A DNA stretch of 64,000 nt from Scilla litardierei (GCA_030789695.1 JAULAV010003341.1:1-64000); one strand, 5' to 3'; shown: positions 41,535-55,099, counted from the stretch's first letter. Numbers and translations: made by a program. The notes: generated by a model not told the origin, from the sequence alone.

Positions 41535-44500
41535 ATGGACTTTAAATACCTAGTGGACAGTGCCTCTACGCACACGATCCTCCAAGACATCTGCTTTTTT
41601 CAAAGCATTAATAAATACGATGGCACCGTAAATACGATTTCCGGTCCATCAAGTATCATTGAAGGATCAGGGGAAGCACATTTTATGCTCCCCAATAGTA
41701 CAAAACTACTCATAAAAGATGCCCTTCTCTCCCCTAGCTCACATAGGAACCTGTTGAGCTTTAAAGATATCCGCTTAAACGGATACCACCTAGAAACGGT
41801 GAGCAAAGGAAACAGTGAATACCTTGATGTAACGTTCCATAAAAACGGTGCTAAAAACACCGTCGAACGTTTCGAGGGACTCCCGTCGGGTCTCTACCAC
41901 ACAAGGATCAGAGCAATGGAAGCAAACACTTTGGAGCACCAGAAGTGCCAAAATCAACCAGAATTCAAACTCTGGCACGATAGACTAGGACACCCTGGAA
42001 GGAATATGATGCGTCGCATCATATCCCAATCCCGTGGAATTAATCCGAAAAGCCTGACGCTACTTCGGAAGGGTGCAAATCCTTGCCCCCCTTGTTACAA
42101 AGGGAAATTGATTACGAGACCATCCACCCTGAAGGTGGACTCTGAGTCTCCAAGCTTCCTAGAGAGAATACATGGTGACATTTGCGGGCCTATTCACCCC
42201 GCAAGTGGACCATTCAGGTACTACATGGTACTAATCGACGCATCTTCAAAATGGTCATATGTGTGCCTCTTGTCCACCCGCAACGTAGCCTTTGCAAAGC
42301 TACTTGCACAAATTATAAAATTGCGGGCACATTTCCCAGACAACCAGATCAAGAAATTGCGTCTGGACAATGCTGGGGAATTCACCTCACAAGTCTTCCT
42401 AGACTACTGCCAAGCAACCGGCATAGAAGTTGAACATCCTGTAGCTCATGTTCACACCCAGAACGGGTTGGCCGAATCTCTCATAAAGAGACTACAATGG
42501 ATCGCTAGACCATTGTTAATGCAATGCCAGTTGCCGGTATGTGCATGGGGACATGCCATACTGCACGCTGCATCGCTGATAAGATTACGACCGTCAGGTA
42601 GTCAATCTTATTCTCCGATGCAACTTGCATATGGGAACCCGCCCGATATCTCTCACTTGAGGATATTCGGATGTGCTGTCTATGTCCCCATAGCACCACC
42701 GCAGAGGACCAAGATGGGTCCTCAACGGCGTCTTGGTATCTATATTGGTTTCGACTCACCATCGATCATTAGATACCTCGAACCCCTTACAGGGGACGCC
42801 TTTAAAGCGCGTCTAGCAGATTGTGAGTTTGATGAAAGCATTTTTCCAAAACTAGGCATTAACACACAGAAGCCAGAAGCTTCAAAGACCATTACATGGG
42901 ACACAAAGACCTTATCCCATTTTGATCCGCGCACAAATCAATGTGAAGAAGAGATCCTGAAGATCCTTCAAATTCAGAACACAGTTCACATTTTACCGGA
43001 TAAATTCACTGACAACCAGAAGATTGTCAGATCACACGTCCCTGCTGCAAATACGCCAGCTAGGATTGACATACCCAAAGATGGATGCAATCCACCTGCA
43101 GCAGAAGCGGTCGTACCTCGACAAAAAAGAGGACGACCCCCAGGCTCCAAAGATAAGAATCCTCGAAAGAGGAAAAATCCTGGAGCAACAATAACGATAC
43201 CACCACAGGATGCTGAGCTCAGCCCAGCTACCTCTCCACTCCTAACAACCCCTGAAGAGGAAAATATAGGAGAAATTTCATTAAACTATGTACGTACCGG
43301 GGAGGTACTGGACAGAAAAAGCACAATCATCGATGATAACTTCGCGCTCATTATTGCCACTCACGTCACTGAATACGACGATGAGACCGATCCACGCTCT
43401 CTAGCAGAATGTAAACGCAGAGAGGATTGGCCAAAGTGGAACGAGGCAATAGGAGTAGAGCTGGACTCACTCTCGAAGCGCCAAGTCTTTGGACCTGTAG
43501 TCCTAACACCAAAAGGTGTTAAACCTGTGGGATATAAATGGGTATTCGTGAGAAAAAGAAATGAGAATAATGAGATCGTGCGCTATAAAGCGCGCCTTGT
43601 TGCACAAGGTTTTTCCCAACGACCAGGAATAGACTATGACGATACCTATTCTCCGGTCATGGACGCGATCACCTTCCGTTTCATCATAGGCCTATCCACG
43701 AAGGAAGGTCTGGATATGCAGCTCATGGACGTTGTGACTGCATACCTATACGGAAATATAGATAAGGACATCTACATGAAAATCCCAGACGGATACAAAC
43801 TACCGACAAAAATGACAGAAAGACCTCGGGACGTCTATTCTGTCAAACTCCAGAGATCACTGTATGGTCTCAAACAGTCAGGTAGAATGTGGTACAACAG
43901 GCTGAGTGAATTCCTAGTGCAACAAGGATTCACAACAAATGAAGTCTGCCCTTGCATCTTCATACGAGCAAAGGGAACAGGATTCGTAATTATCGCCGTC
44001 TACGTAGACGACTTGAACATCATCGGATCTCCTGCAGAGATAGATGAGATATCCAAAAGTCTCACACAGACTTTTGAGATGAAAGACCTCGGCAAAACGA
44101 AGTTTTGCCTAGGGCTACAAATTGAACATTTAAGCGGAGGAATCCTGTTACACCAATCGACATATACAAAGAAAGTGCTGAAGAACTTTCTTATGGACAA
44201 ATGTCATCCGCTTAGCACACCAATGGTTGTCAGATCATTGGATGTTGAAACAGACCCCTTCCGACCGCTGGAAGAGGGGGAGGAAACACTGGGTCCTGAA
44301 GTACCCTACTTAAGTGCAATTGGAGCACTCCTATACCTGGCAAACTGCACGCGTCCCGATATAGCGTTCGCAGTAAATCTACTAGCCAGATACAGTTCAG
44401 CGCCCTCAAAGCGCCACTGGAACGGAGTGAAACAACTTCTGCGCTACCTCCAAGGGTCTGTAGACATGGGACTATACTTCAAGAAAGGTGTATCCGCCGA

Positions 44501-45005
44501 CCTGGTCGGTTACGCAGATGCGGGATACAGGTCCGACCCACATACCGCAAAGTCCCAGACCGGTTTCGTATTCACATACGGTGGGACGGCCATCTCATGG
44601 AGATCCGTGAAGCAGACATCCACAGCGACCTCGTCCAACCACTCTGAGCTCATCGCGATCCACGAAGCTAGCAGAGAATGCTTCTGGCTTCGATCAGTCA
44701 TCAACCACATCCTCAAGACCACCGGCCTGAAGACGGGAGATCTTGGGCCTACTACCATGTACGAAGACAATGCTGCATGCATCGCTCAACTACGAGGTGG
44801 CTACATCAAAGGTGACAGGACGAAGCACATTTCCCCCAAGCTCTTCTGGACGCATGAACAGCAAGTAGACAACCAGATCGACATCCAGCAGATCCAGTCC
44901 TGCAACAACCTGGCTGACCTATTCACTAAAGCTTTGCCTCGCAGTACCTTTAGAAAACTTGTACTAGGAATTGGGATGAGACAGCTGAGAGATGTACAAG
45001 CCTGA
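41535..45005 (+). CDS. pol: Copia Pol: protease, integrase, reverse transcriptase, RNase H; 1156 residues
   Basis: Copia domain order is complete. Aspartic protease: LVDSASTHTIL near residues 6-16 (Ser-Ala in place of the common Gly-Ala). A GAG-pre-integrase zinc region contains HDRLGHPGR near residue 148. The integrase triad is about D215 (GDICGP), D278 (RLDNAGEF) and E314 (NGLAES), with 35 residues between the last two. RT motifs are YKARLVAQGFSQ, LYGLKQSGRMWYN and catalytic YVDD at residues 823-826. RNase H has GYADAGYRSD and TMYEDN. It ends with ADLFTKALP and a short tail. There are no stops or shifts, so it is probably active. Confidence 0.96.
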   Translation: MDFKYLVDSASTHTILQDICFFQSINKYDGTVNTISGPSSIIEGSGEAHFMLPNSTKLLIKDALLSPSSHRNLLSFKDIRLNGYHLETVSKGNSEYLDVTFHKNGAKNTVERFEGLPSGLYHTRIRAMEANTLEHQKCQNQPEFKLWHDRLGHPGRNMMRRIISQSRGINPKSLTLLRKGANPCPPCYKGKLITRPSTLKVDSESPSFLERIHGDICGPIHPASGPFRYYMVLIDASSKWSYVCLLSTRNVAFAKLLAQIIKLRAHFPDNQIKKLRLDNAGEFTSQVFLDYCQATGIEVEHPVAHVHTQNGLAESLIKRLQWIARPLLMQCQLPVCAWGHAILHAASLIRLRPSGSQSYSPMQLAYGNPPDISHLRIFGCAVYVPIAPPQRTKMGPQRRLGIYIGFDSPSIIRYLEPLTGDAFKARLADCEFDESIFPKLGINTQKPEASKTITWDTKTLSHFDPRTNQCEEEILKILQIQNTVHILPDKFTDNQKIVRSHVPAANTPARIDIPKDGCNPPAAEAVVPRQKRGRPPGSKDKNPRKRKNPGATITIPPQDAELSPATSPLLTTPEEENIGEISLNYVRTGEVLDRKSTIIDDNFALIIATHVTEYDDETDPRSLAECKRREDWPKWNEAIGVELDSLSKRQVFGPVVLTPKGVKPVGYKWVFVRKRNENNEIVRYKARLVAQGFSQRPGIDYDDTYSPVMDAITFRFIIGLSTKEGLDMQLMDVVTAYLYGNIDKDIYMKIPDGYKLPTKMTERPRDVYSVKLQRSLYGLKQSGRMWYNRLSEFLVQQGFTTNEVCPCIFIRAKGTGFVIIAVYVDDLNIIGSPAEIDEISKSLTQTFEMKDLGKTKFCLGLQIEHLSGGILLHQSTYTKKVLKNFLMDKCHPLSTPMVVRSLDVETDPFRPLEEGEETLGPEVPYLSAIGALLYLANCTRPDIAFAVNLLARYSSAPSKRHWNGVKQLLRYLQGSVDMGLYFKKGVSADLVGYADAGYRSDPHTAKSQTGFVFTYGGTAISWRSVKQTSTATSSNHSELIAIHEASRECFWLRSVINHILKTTGLKTGDLGPTTMYEDNAACIAQLRGGYIKGDRTKHISPKLFWTHEQQVDNQIDIQQIQSCNNLADLFTKALPRSTFRKLVLGIGMRQLRDVQA

Positions 45006-45359
45006 AGCTTGAACTTATCAGGGGGAGTTAACGTAGTGCTGTACTCTTTTTCCTTGACTGTTGGTTTTTCCCACTGGGTTTTCCACAGTCAAAGGTTTTA
45101 ACGAGGCAGCCACATTAACTCAGGATCCAGAAGTATCCACCACTGATGTTATCCATCGATCAGGGGAAGTTACAGAGACTTGTACTCTTTTCCCTTAGCC
45201 ACAGGTTTTTCCCACTGGGTTTTCCTTGGCAAAGGTTTTAATGAGGCAAGCACTCTTAAACTTAGAGATCCAGAAGTATCTCCAACCCCATGATCAAACA
45301 AGCTTCATGAACCCTGAAGTGTTCACCATGGCTTACAACAATGGATGGATAAGGGGAAG
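45006..45359 (+). repeat. Duplicated 3' segment with extra polypurine tracts
   Basis: Two diverged copies of a roughly 140-160 base unit follow pol. Each has a purine tract (CAGGGGGAGTTAA near 45018, CAGGGGAAGTT near 45160), then GTACTCTTTT, TTTTTCCCACTGGGTTTTCC and AAAGGTTTTAA-GAGGCA. The third tract, AAGGGGAAG, is the one that touches the LTR at 45360. Confidence 0.8.
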
Positions 45360-45477
45360 TGTTATAAACGGGCTTCTTGGTGGGCCTACCCGTTAGTGGG
45401 TATCCACCCATTATGTAACCCTACCACTATAAATATAGGGCTATGGTCTCCATAGCCGCCAAGTTTACAACAAATTA

Positions 45478-46738
45478 TGGATTTATTACCATCGGCTCTT
45501 AATATAATTTATATATACATATACGTATATACGTATAAAACCTTAACCCATTACCCGCTTCATGTTCTCACGTGAGAAACAGCAGCAAGCATATCGTTCC
45601 TTCGACGGAGGCGGTGGCGAGATGGTCCGGCGGCGCTGGGGGTGTTTGGGGAGCGGCAGCGTCCCGGCAGGTAGCGGCAGCGTCGGCGGGCAACTGCAAG
45701 GCACAAGTGGGCAGGCGGAGGGGAGATGTGGTCATCAGGTGGGTAGCAGGCACACAGGGGCGGAGGGCGTGGAGCAGCTCGCGACATCGCTGAGGTGAGC
45801 GATGGGCGGAGGATCTGGCGGCACGTGCGGCGGCCTGGCGGCGATGGTCGGGCCTTCACGGAGAGGGGAAGAGAGCAAGGGAGAGCTCGCGCTGGGTTTG
45901 AGGGATGAGCAACGGCAAGGGAGGTGGAGGGCGGGGCTGCGAGCAGCGGGGCGCGGTTGGTCGGAGGTGACGAGAGGGAGGAGCAACGGTGAGTTCGCCG
46001 TGAGTAGGGGGAGTCGGGGCTGAGAGAGTGGCGTGGGTTTCTCCTTTCCTTTTTTTACTCTTGCATGGGTTGCGTGAGTTTCGGGCTGAGGGAGAGAGAT
46101 TAGAGGGAATTATATAATTATATGATAATTAGGGTAATTAATGGGGTATTAATGAGGGTTGGTGTGGTTTTGACTAACAGAAGGGGTATGAATCTGGTTT
46201 TAAAGAACTTAAAACGTAAGCCTTTACTTTAGACGAAGATGCCGACAATAGGGAAGGTTAGGGAAACTAAGTGAGGTTAATTAAAAAGTAATTAGTACCA
46301 AGTGAATGTAATTAGTAAAATGAAAATTATGATTTTTTCCCCGAAACTATACGTGTCCGAAAAATTACGAAAACAGTACCACAGGTCCGTATCGTCGTGA
46401 GGATTACGGATACGAAGTCCAATTTAAGGTTTGAGCAACGAAAATATAGAAAAACCCATTTATTCATTTGAACTTGTTTGATACCATCGCGATTACAGAA
46501 ATTCGTGTACTTGAAACTAGACCATTACAACCCTTTAACGTGTTTCAGTTATGCTGAGATATCTCTTATGGATAATATATTATCCGTTAACTCTTTAACG
46601 CATTTCAGTTACGCAGAGATATCTTAGGGATAATATCTTATCAAGATACAATATCTAACAGTTAAGATATATCCTTATTACGAATTTTAAATCAGATTCG
46701 AAATCTCGTTTAAAACCATATCTCATCCATTATGCTCT
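45478..46738 (-). repeat. Decayed gypsy LTR remnant, GC-rich part plus U3-like part
   Basis: Continues the LTR interrupted by the copia element. The GC-rich block 45560-46030 corresponds in position to 51650-52300 and 54330-55170. The AT-rich part after it shares GTGTCCGAAAAATTACGAAA and TATCGTCGTGAGGAT-type words with 52570-52650 and 55500-55560. The Ala/Arg-rich ORFs in the GC block are not conserved and are not called as genes. Confidence 0.6.
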
Positions 46739-49606
46739 TGTAACGATCTGCTCCCGGGGCATGTTACTTATTTGATATTTGCACAGGTCCTGCAGGTTAC
46801 CAGTGAAACCAAAATAGCCACGATGCAGAGATGTACAAAAACACCCAAATAGTGTCCAATTATTACAATCCATACTATATAATACACTCCAACAAATATA
46901 CATGAAAGAAAGAAAGTACATAAGTGCAAATAGTTTTGAAAGCTGCGGTCTCAGGGTCGAAATCTGGCGCTATTAACTCAAGAACATCTACCTTAATTAG
47001 GGTGTGGCATGAATCTCATGTTGGCATACGGGTAGGGGTTAGGTAATCTAATTAATTAGGTTTGGTTAATTAAGGTAATTAGTAAAAAGTAAAACCCCAT
47101 TAGTGAAAGTATTTTGTAAAATACAAAAACGAAATTACGATTTTGCCTCTACTAGTAACCGTGTCCGAAAAATTACGAAAACATACCCACAGGATCGTAT
47201 CGTCCCGAGGATCGCGAATATGAGATCCATTTTAGATTTTGGGCTACGGAGATACGAGTTTTAGGCCAAAACATTTAGGAAGCGGGTTTGCAGGTTCCCT
47301 ATTGATTTGACTTCAGAAAATTACGAAATTAATATGGAAAGCCCTAATTGATTATAGAAGGATACTGTAAAAGTTTGGAAACGTTTTGACGATGTTTGTA
47401 TAGAAAATTAATTCATTAAGCCAAAACTGTAATAATTGAAAATGAATTTTTATCCAATTATTTAGAGGTATTTGATGGAACCCGAACTTACTAAAATACT
47501 CTGTATCTAGTTTGATACTTCAAAATATTTTTATACGAAAATTTTAAAATCATAAAACTCTTGACGAACCATTATAAAATAGTTTAAAAATTGAAAATAT
47601 GTGAATAGTTGTATTAAAAAAATACGGACCGTTACATTCTACCATCCTTAAAATAATTCCGTTCTCGGAATTTAAAAGACCTTTCTAAAACAAATAATTG
47701 ATGTTATGAAGAAGCTCAAGCAAATAAATGATGATAATGATCTAATAAATTAGGTTGTAAATAACATGAAATATAATGTGATATCATAGCATCAAGAAAA
47801 CAAGAGATGTTATATATGAATACATACTATTGACACTAGCATAGCTACTATCGCTTGTCTTAAGTCAAAATAGGTTTAGATAGAAGAAGAAGACGAGTCC
47901 AAGAAAGATGAAGAGGTATCGGCATCAGCTTACACGTCTCGGTTTGGTTCGATTAAAATTCACTAGCACCATCCTCCAATACTTCTGAGTGTCCTTCGAT
48001 TTGCTTCCGTTGTCGAACTCGAACTTCTGGTGGTCGAAAAGTCGAACGCTACCCTCCTTAAAATAGATGTAGCTAGAGTTTAAGTATACTAAAAATAGAA
48101 AGATTCTAAGAAGGTCAATCAAAAGTTCATCAAGCTAAAGAAAGGGTGATAGTGATGAAGATCGATGGCATTACATAATCATAATTCACATCCTTGCAGT
48201 CCAGCGGACACGGCCAGGGAAGTGACTAAGCTAGGATCACTTACCCCCAGTCTAGCTAGGGTGATCCAACAAACTTAGCCAAGCACATTGACCGGATCAT
48301 GGTCCATTGAAGGAAGCTTATCATTTATATGTGTGCCATCAACAAAAAGATTTTTATTTACAACTAATTAATCCTATCAACTAGTTGAATCCTAAAAAAA
48401 TTTAGGTTTTGTTAATAACTTTTTATTAAGTCTTTATCAACTATACGGTTTCATTCGTATCGAAGATAACTTGGATTATTAATGAAGGAGGTTATTAGCA
48501 AAAGTAACTACAAAGAATGGAACATGAGTTCCTAGACAAGGGTTGAGAGTTCAAAGGAGAAGATGATGATGAAGTGAATGAATGGTTTCCAACTATGGAA
48601 GGTCACTCTAGTAGAAGAGTGTATAAGATACACTCAGAGGATGGAACAAGAGTTCAAGGGTTCAAAGAAGTGAATGATAGCCAAAGAAGATGGGTAATAA
48701 GGACACTTCATCTGTACGTCCCGTACAGGTGAAAACTCGAGGCGTTCTGTACTCGAGAGTTCAATTTGAGTATTTTATATTGTACACCCTGATCTTGCTA
48801 TATTGTTCATAATGTAGTTAGCGCGGACCTGTCATGGGCCACCAAACTGTAACGACCCGCTCCCAGGGCCCGTTACTTATTTGATATTTGCACAGGTCCT
48901 GCAGGTTACCAGTGAAACCAAAATAGCCACGATGCAGAGATGTACAAAAATACCCAAATAGTGTCCAATTATTACAATCCATACTGTACAATACACTCCA
49001 ACAAATATACATGAAAGAAAGAAAGTACATAAGTGCAAATAGCTCTGAAAGCTGTGGTCTAAGGGTCGAAATCTGGCGCTATTAACTCAAGAATATCTAC
49101 CTCCACTGGTGCGTCGTCTGCGGTGCCACGAAGATGAAACCGTAGGTAAGTTACAACAATTCTAAATATAGAAAAGAAGCAGTGCACAAGTATGACAAAA
49201 GTAACTACGTACAAGCAGATCAGAGTGAAAAGTAAAGTACTGAGCAACAAATATACACAGCTGAGTAGTGAAAGTAAATAGAACTAAAAGGAAAGAACAA
49301 CTGTACTGTGGTGGTGCGAGTGTAAAGCAGGTTAAGCAAATGAAACGTACTACTGATGTAGCTAAAAGTATGACAAGTAAAGTACTGTGACTGCACAAGT
49401 GTAGTAAGTAATGTGCATGGAACGTGTAAAGTAAAGGTGAATGTAATGCGTAAAGTAAAAGTGACTGTGCAAAAGTAACTACACTACGTGACTCAAGTCG
49501 GAGAGTACAATATGTGACCATTGAGTTCATCTCTTGCATGGGCGCGACCCAGACGAATGTCGAAACACAGGCACGGTACATGTATTTTGCCGAAACTCAG
49601 GCAGCA

Positions 49607-52600
49607 TGTAACGACCCGCTCCCGGGGCCTGTTACTTTTTTGATATTTGCGCAGGTCCTGCAGGTTACCAGTGAAATCAAAATAGCCATGATGCAGATAT
49701 GTATAAAAATACTCAAATAATTTCCAATTATTACAATCCATACTGTACAAGATGTCCCAACAAATATACATGAAAGAAGAAAAGTACATAAGTGAAAATA
49801 ACTCTGTAAGCTGTAGTTGAACTCTGGCGCTATTAGCTCAGGAGCATCTACCTCCATCTGTACGTCGTCTGCTGTGCCACGGAGATGGAACCGTAGGTAA
49901 GTCACAATACTTCTAAATATAGAAAAGAAGCAGTGCACAAGTATGACAAAAGTAACTACGTACGAGCAAATCAGAGTGAAAAGTAAAGTACTGAGCAACT
50001 ACTGAGTAGTAAAGGCAAACTGAACTGAAAGGAGAGTACAATTGTACCGTGGTAGTGCAAGTGTAAAACAGGCTAAGCAAGTGAAACATAGTACTGTTGT
50101 AGCTAAAAGTATGACAGGTAAAGTACTGGTGACTGTACATGTGTAGTAGGTAAAGTGAATGTACGGTGTAAAGTAAAGGTGTAATGCGTAAAGTAAAAGT
50201 GACTGTGCAAAAGTAACTACACTACGTGACTCAAGTCGGAGAGTACAATATGTGACCATCAAGTCCATCTCTTACCTGGACGCGACCCAGACGAATGCCA
50301 AAAACACAGGCAGCGGGACATGTATTTTGCCAAAACCCAGGCAGCAGGACGGGATGCCAAAACTCAGGAGACAGGCCGGGAAGATCGAACTCCAGTCACT
50401 CACGCACTCTCTCAAACTATGAGTTACCCCAAAACCCCAGTGAAGTGTCAAGTGTTCTATGTACATGTTTTATACGGGATGTTTCACAAGATGTTCCATG
50501 AGATGTTCCACCAGATATTCCACAAGAGATTCCACAACATGTTTCACAAGATGTTATCAATTCCTTGTCCATGACGATAGTTAAACAGGACTACTGGTTT
50601 AAAACCAGATAGTAAAGCAAAGTGGATGCTAAGAAATTTGAGGATAAAAACAAGTCCAACAAACATGGAATACAAAAATTGTTGGTTTAAGGGTGGAAGT
50701 TTCGTTAGCACACAATTTACCCAAGTTGATGGTTGTGTGTTACAACCACCAAAGTTGAAAGTTGGCAAAGTAATATGTAGTTGCTTACTTTCCTATTAGA
50801 TTAGGTATCTAGTTCGGTTCAAGTCAAGTAGTCGTTCTGAGGCTATATGTGGTGTTCCTAAGTCCATACAGGGGCACTTATCTAATTTTCTAATTTTAGA
50901 ATTAATCGTGACTTACAGATTTCGAGATCGACGTAGCAAGCTGGAACTGGTTCTAGGGCTTCTACAGACGTTAATGCACAAGAATTTGTACCTGCAAAAC
51001 ACAATAACAATCGGTTACATAACACCTATTTTCTACCTATTTAACTTAACGTGTTTGATTTTATAATCGATTGAAACGGTGTCGGAAAGCGTTCTAAATT
51101 TTTCTATAGGCTAGATATGATGAAAATAATTTTATCGTAGGAGGAAATAATTTTCTTAAGCTTATAGTAATTTTTTAGAGTTTTTAAAAGCTCAAAAACA
51201 ATTTAAAAACTATTTTTCAATTAGTAACATATTTATTAAAACATTTATTCTGGATGCAATCTGTATCGGAATGGTTTAAGTGAGCTGTCAAGATGATCGT
51301 ATCGAAGAGTACTATAGCATATATTTTTCTCACATATTAATATAGTGAAAATATCAAGTTCCGGATTTTTGAATGACAATAACATATTTAACTTTTAGGC
51401 TTAAAAATTAATTTTGGAAAAACTACGTGTCGGATCGAGATGAAACTAGCGTCATTGGGTCCAGAATATCATTTCTGATTTTCTAGAGCTAGTCCGGCAT
51501 TTTTCTGAGACTTATATTATTTATTATGAAATTTAAACCATTAAACCCATGTTATCTAATTACCAAAATACGCAAATACGCGTATATAATAGGAAAATAT
51601 GTAAAACAAAATACGTATTAATTAACTCACCCTCTCCTCTCTTTCACGTTATCGTGCATGGGGGGCACTCGGCGTCGGGCTTCACGGCGAAGCGGGGGAT
51701 GGCGGAGGAAGGAGTTCGGCAGCGGCGGCGGAAGGCGTTCGACGCGACGGCGAGGAGCGGAAACGTGGGGGCGGTGGCGTCGCACGGCGGAGGAGCAGTG
51801 GCGGCCAAGAGGCGGCACCGGCGGTGAACAAAAAGCGGCAGCAGGGCTGCTGCTGTTGTTGAGGGCGCCGGCGTCAGTGGGCTTCGCTCGGAGAAGCTTC
51901 GAAGCAGCGGCGTGGGCGTCGGAGCTCGGTGCTGACGGCCGGAGCAGCGAGCGACGGAGCTTGTGGCGGGCGAGGTTGGAGGCTTCGGCGACGTCGGGGG
52001 TCTCGGACGCTGCTAGGTGCGAAGCTGACAGCATGGTGGTCGGTGCACCGGTGGCGAGCGTGGAGCTGCTTGGCGGGCGGTGCTTTCGTTGCAGGCAGAG
52101 GTCCTTGGCTTGCCGGCGGTGGTTCAGCGCCGAGAGCGGGAAGTTAGAGCTGGTGGTGTGCTCGGAGGAAGACGGGCGGGGGTCAGGCCTTCAAACGAGA
52201 GAACGGGGAAGGAGAGAGTCTGAGAGGGTGAGTGAGATAGGGAGATGGGTGAGAGGCCTTGCCGTGGGTTTGAGCGTGGGTTAGGTTTGCTGTGTGCGTG
52301 AGTTGGGTTCAAACGCGGGCTTGAGAGAGAGATAAAAGGTTAGGGTTTAAATAGAATAATTAAATTAATTAAATACTTAGCTTAGTCAAACCTAATTAAT
52401 AGGTTAGGTAGAAGTTAATGCGCTTAGGTTTTTGCTTTTTGACTAACGGTGGAAAAAACGTGTTATTCGTTTAAGGGTTAAAGTAATTAGGAGTTAAATG
52501 TAATTAGTAAAAAGTAAACCCCATCAGTGAAGTCATTAGTGAAAATTTGTAACGAATTTACGATTTTGCCCCTACTAGCAAACGTGTCCGAAAAATTACG

Positions 52601-53072
52601 AAAACATAGCCACGGGATCGTATCGTCGCGAGGATTGCGCATACGAAGTCCGTTTCAGGGTTTGAGCTACGGGGTACTAGTTTTAGGCCAAAACGTTTAG
52701 GAAGCGGGTTTGCGGGTTCTCTATTGATTTGACTTCAGAAAAATACGAAATTAATGTGGGAAGCCCTAAATGATCATAGAATGTTACCGTAGAAGTTTGA
52801 AAATATTTTGACGATGTTTGTATAGAAAATAAACTCATTAAGCCAAAACGGTAATAACTGAAAATAAATTTTTTTATCAAATCTTTTAGAGGTATTTGAT
52901 GAAACCCGAACTTACTAAAATACTTTATAACTAGCCTGATACTTTAAAATATTTTTATAAGAAATTTCTGAAATCATAAAACTCCTGACAAACCATTATA
53001 AAATAGTTTAAAAATAATTTGAAAATAAGTTAAATGCATAAACATTTGTGTTGATGAAAACAGGCCGTTACA
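49607..53072 (-). mobile_element. Solo LTR of the same gypsy family, 3466 bp
   Basis: A perfect CAGCA target duplication (49602-49606 and 53073-53077) and TGTAACG...CGTTACA ends define a solo LTR inserted in the right LTR of the surrounding element; the host LTR resumes seamlessly at 53078. It contains a GC-rich block (51650-52300) and AT-rich flanks. No coding domain is recognised. Confidence 0.85.
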
Positions 53073-55042
53073 CAGCAGGATGGATGCCGAAACACATGCA
53101 GCGGGATGGGAAGATTGAACTCCAGTCACTTTCGCACTCTATCTAACTATGAGTTACCCCAAAAATCCCAGTGAAGTGTCAAGTGCTCTATGTACATGTT
53201 TTATACGGGATGTCCCACAAGATGTTCCATATGATGTTCCACATGTTACTAGTCAAATCAAGACAACTGGTTGACTTTCTTATAGAAAACTAGAGAGTAA
53301 TAACTCATTCCAAAGCAGACTGTACCAAAGCGAGCTGAGGATAAAGACAAGTCCATCAACTGTAATACCGATTTCATGCTTCGAGCATGTAGTAGTATTG
53401 TGTAGCACACAATTTACCCAAGTTGATGGTTATGTGCTACAACCACCAAAGTTGAAAGTTGGCAAAGTAATCTGTAGTTGATTACTTCCTATTAGTTTGG
53501 TTTTCTAGTTCAGTTCAAGTCAATATCCGTTCTGAGGCTATATGTGATGTCCTAAGTTCATACGGGTACACTTATCTAATTTTCTAATTTTAGAATTCGT
53601 CGTGACTTACTAATTTTGAGATCGACATAGCAAGTTGGAATTTGACCTAGGGCTTCTACAGACGTTGGTGCACAAGAATTGGTACCTGCAACACAAGAAT
53701 TCTTGGTTAAAGAACACGACTTTTCTATTTAAACAATTTGATCGTTTTGATTTTCAAAACTGGTTGAACCGTTGTCAAACATTGTTCTAAATATTTTTAT
53801 ATGCTAGATATGTTGAAAATAATTTTACTGCAAGAGGAAATATTTTTCAGAAGCCTCTGTTAATTTTTATAATTTTTAAAAGCTCAATAACAATTTTAAA
53901 ACTATTTTTCAATTAGTAACGTATTTATTCAACAATTTATTCTGTGTGCAATCTGCATTGGAAAGTTACGAGTGAGCTGTCAAAATGACCGTCTCAAAGA
54001 TTACTACCACATATATTTTTATCACGTATCAGTGTACGTGAAAATAAACAGTTACGGGTTTTAGAAAGAATTTTACGTATTTAAGTTTTAGGGTTAAAAA
54101 TTAATTCTGAAAAAGCTAAGCGTCTGATTGAGATGAGACCAGTGCCATTGGGTCCAGAATGTCATTTGTGATTTTCTTGGCCTAGTCTTGCATTTTGCTG
54201 ACCCATATATAATTAGTTATGAATTTTAAACCAAATTATCATTATATAGTATTTTATGAAATACCGTATACGAATACGTATACGTATTCGTTAAAAAAAT
54301 TACGTTATAAAAAAACTTACTTCGCTTCGTTTCTCCATGCGTGCATGCAGCGGCGGAGGGCTTCGGGGGTGTTCGGGGGAAGTTCGCCGGTGGCGTGGCT
54401 TCGCTGGAGCGGCGGATTGAAATTGGGGCTCGAGCTCGGGAGGCATCCTTTGCTGACGGCGGGGGCTCCGTTTGTCGTCGGAGAAGGGAGAGGGGAGATA
54501 CGGCGGTGGGCGGTGTCGGAGAGCGGGGCCTTGTTGCTTCGGAGTCTGCTCCGGAGCTCGGTGGCGGGGGCGAGGCGACGGCGACTGGGGAGCATCGGGA
54601 GGGCGTTGGCAGCGCTCGATGGCTTGGTGAGGTGAAGGATCCTAGGGGAGGCGGCGTTGTGGAGTGCATGTCGAGGGGAAACTCGAGGAGCAGCGGTCAT
54701 GGCCTGGGGGTGTTCGGAGGGAAGTGGACGGAAAGAGCGAGAGTGAGAGGGTGAGGGATGGTGGGTGTGTTGGAGAAGAGGGAGAGCGGGAGAGAGATAG
54801 CGAAGGGGAGACGGGTTTCGTGGCAGTCGGACGGGGACGGCGAGCTCTCGGGGGCTCGAGCTTGGCGGTGGCGGAGCGGGTGGTCAAAGGGTTGGAGCGG
54901 CGAGGGTTTGAAGCGAAGGGTGGAGCTCTCGGAGGTCGAAGCGGGGACCTCCGGAGGCCAGCGGGCGGAGCTTCAAGCGTCCGGTGTTGCGTGCATGGGT
55001 TTGGCCGGAGGGCGGAGCTCCGGTGGGGTTCGAGCATGGGTC

Positions 55043-55044
<2 letters not shown>

Positions 55045-55099
<55 letters not shown>

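Larger units (their letters stand above)
38415..45472 (+). mobile_element. Intact Ty1/copia retrotransposon, 7058 bp
   Basis: Perfect AATTA target duplication (38410-38414 and 45473-45477). The LTRs are short, 113 bp each (38415-38527 and 45360-45472), start TGTTATAAAC, end TTTACAACA, and show no difference, so insertion was very recent. Both gag and pol are open. A purine tract AAGGGGAAG abuts the right LTR. The sequence after the left LTR is CGTTATCAGCACG rather than the usual TGGTATCAGAGC. The 1.9-kb leader holds a GC-rich hairpin array. It looks able to transpose. It is inserted in a decayed gypsy LTR. Confidence 0.95.

Noticed and set aside
45560..46023. Ala/Arg-rich ORFs, also at 51627-52284 and 54219-55208, as genes
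   Set aside because: They lie at matching positions in copies of one LTR family, but reading frame and sequence are not conserved between copies.
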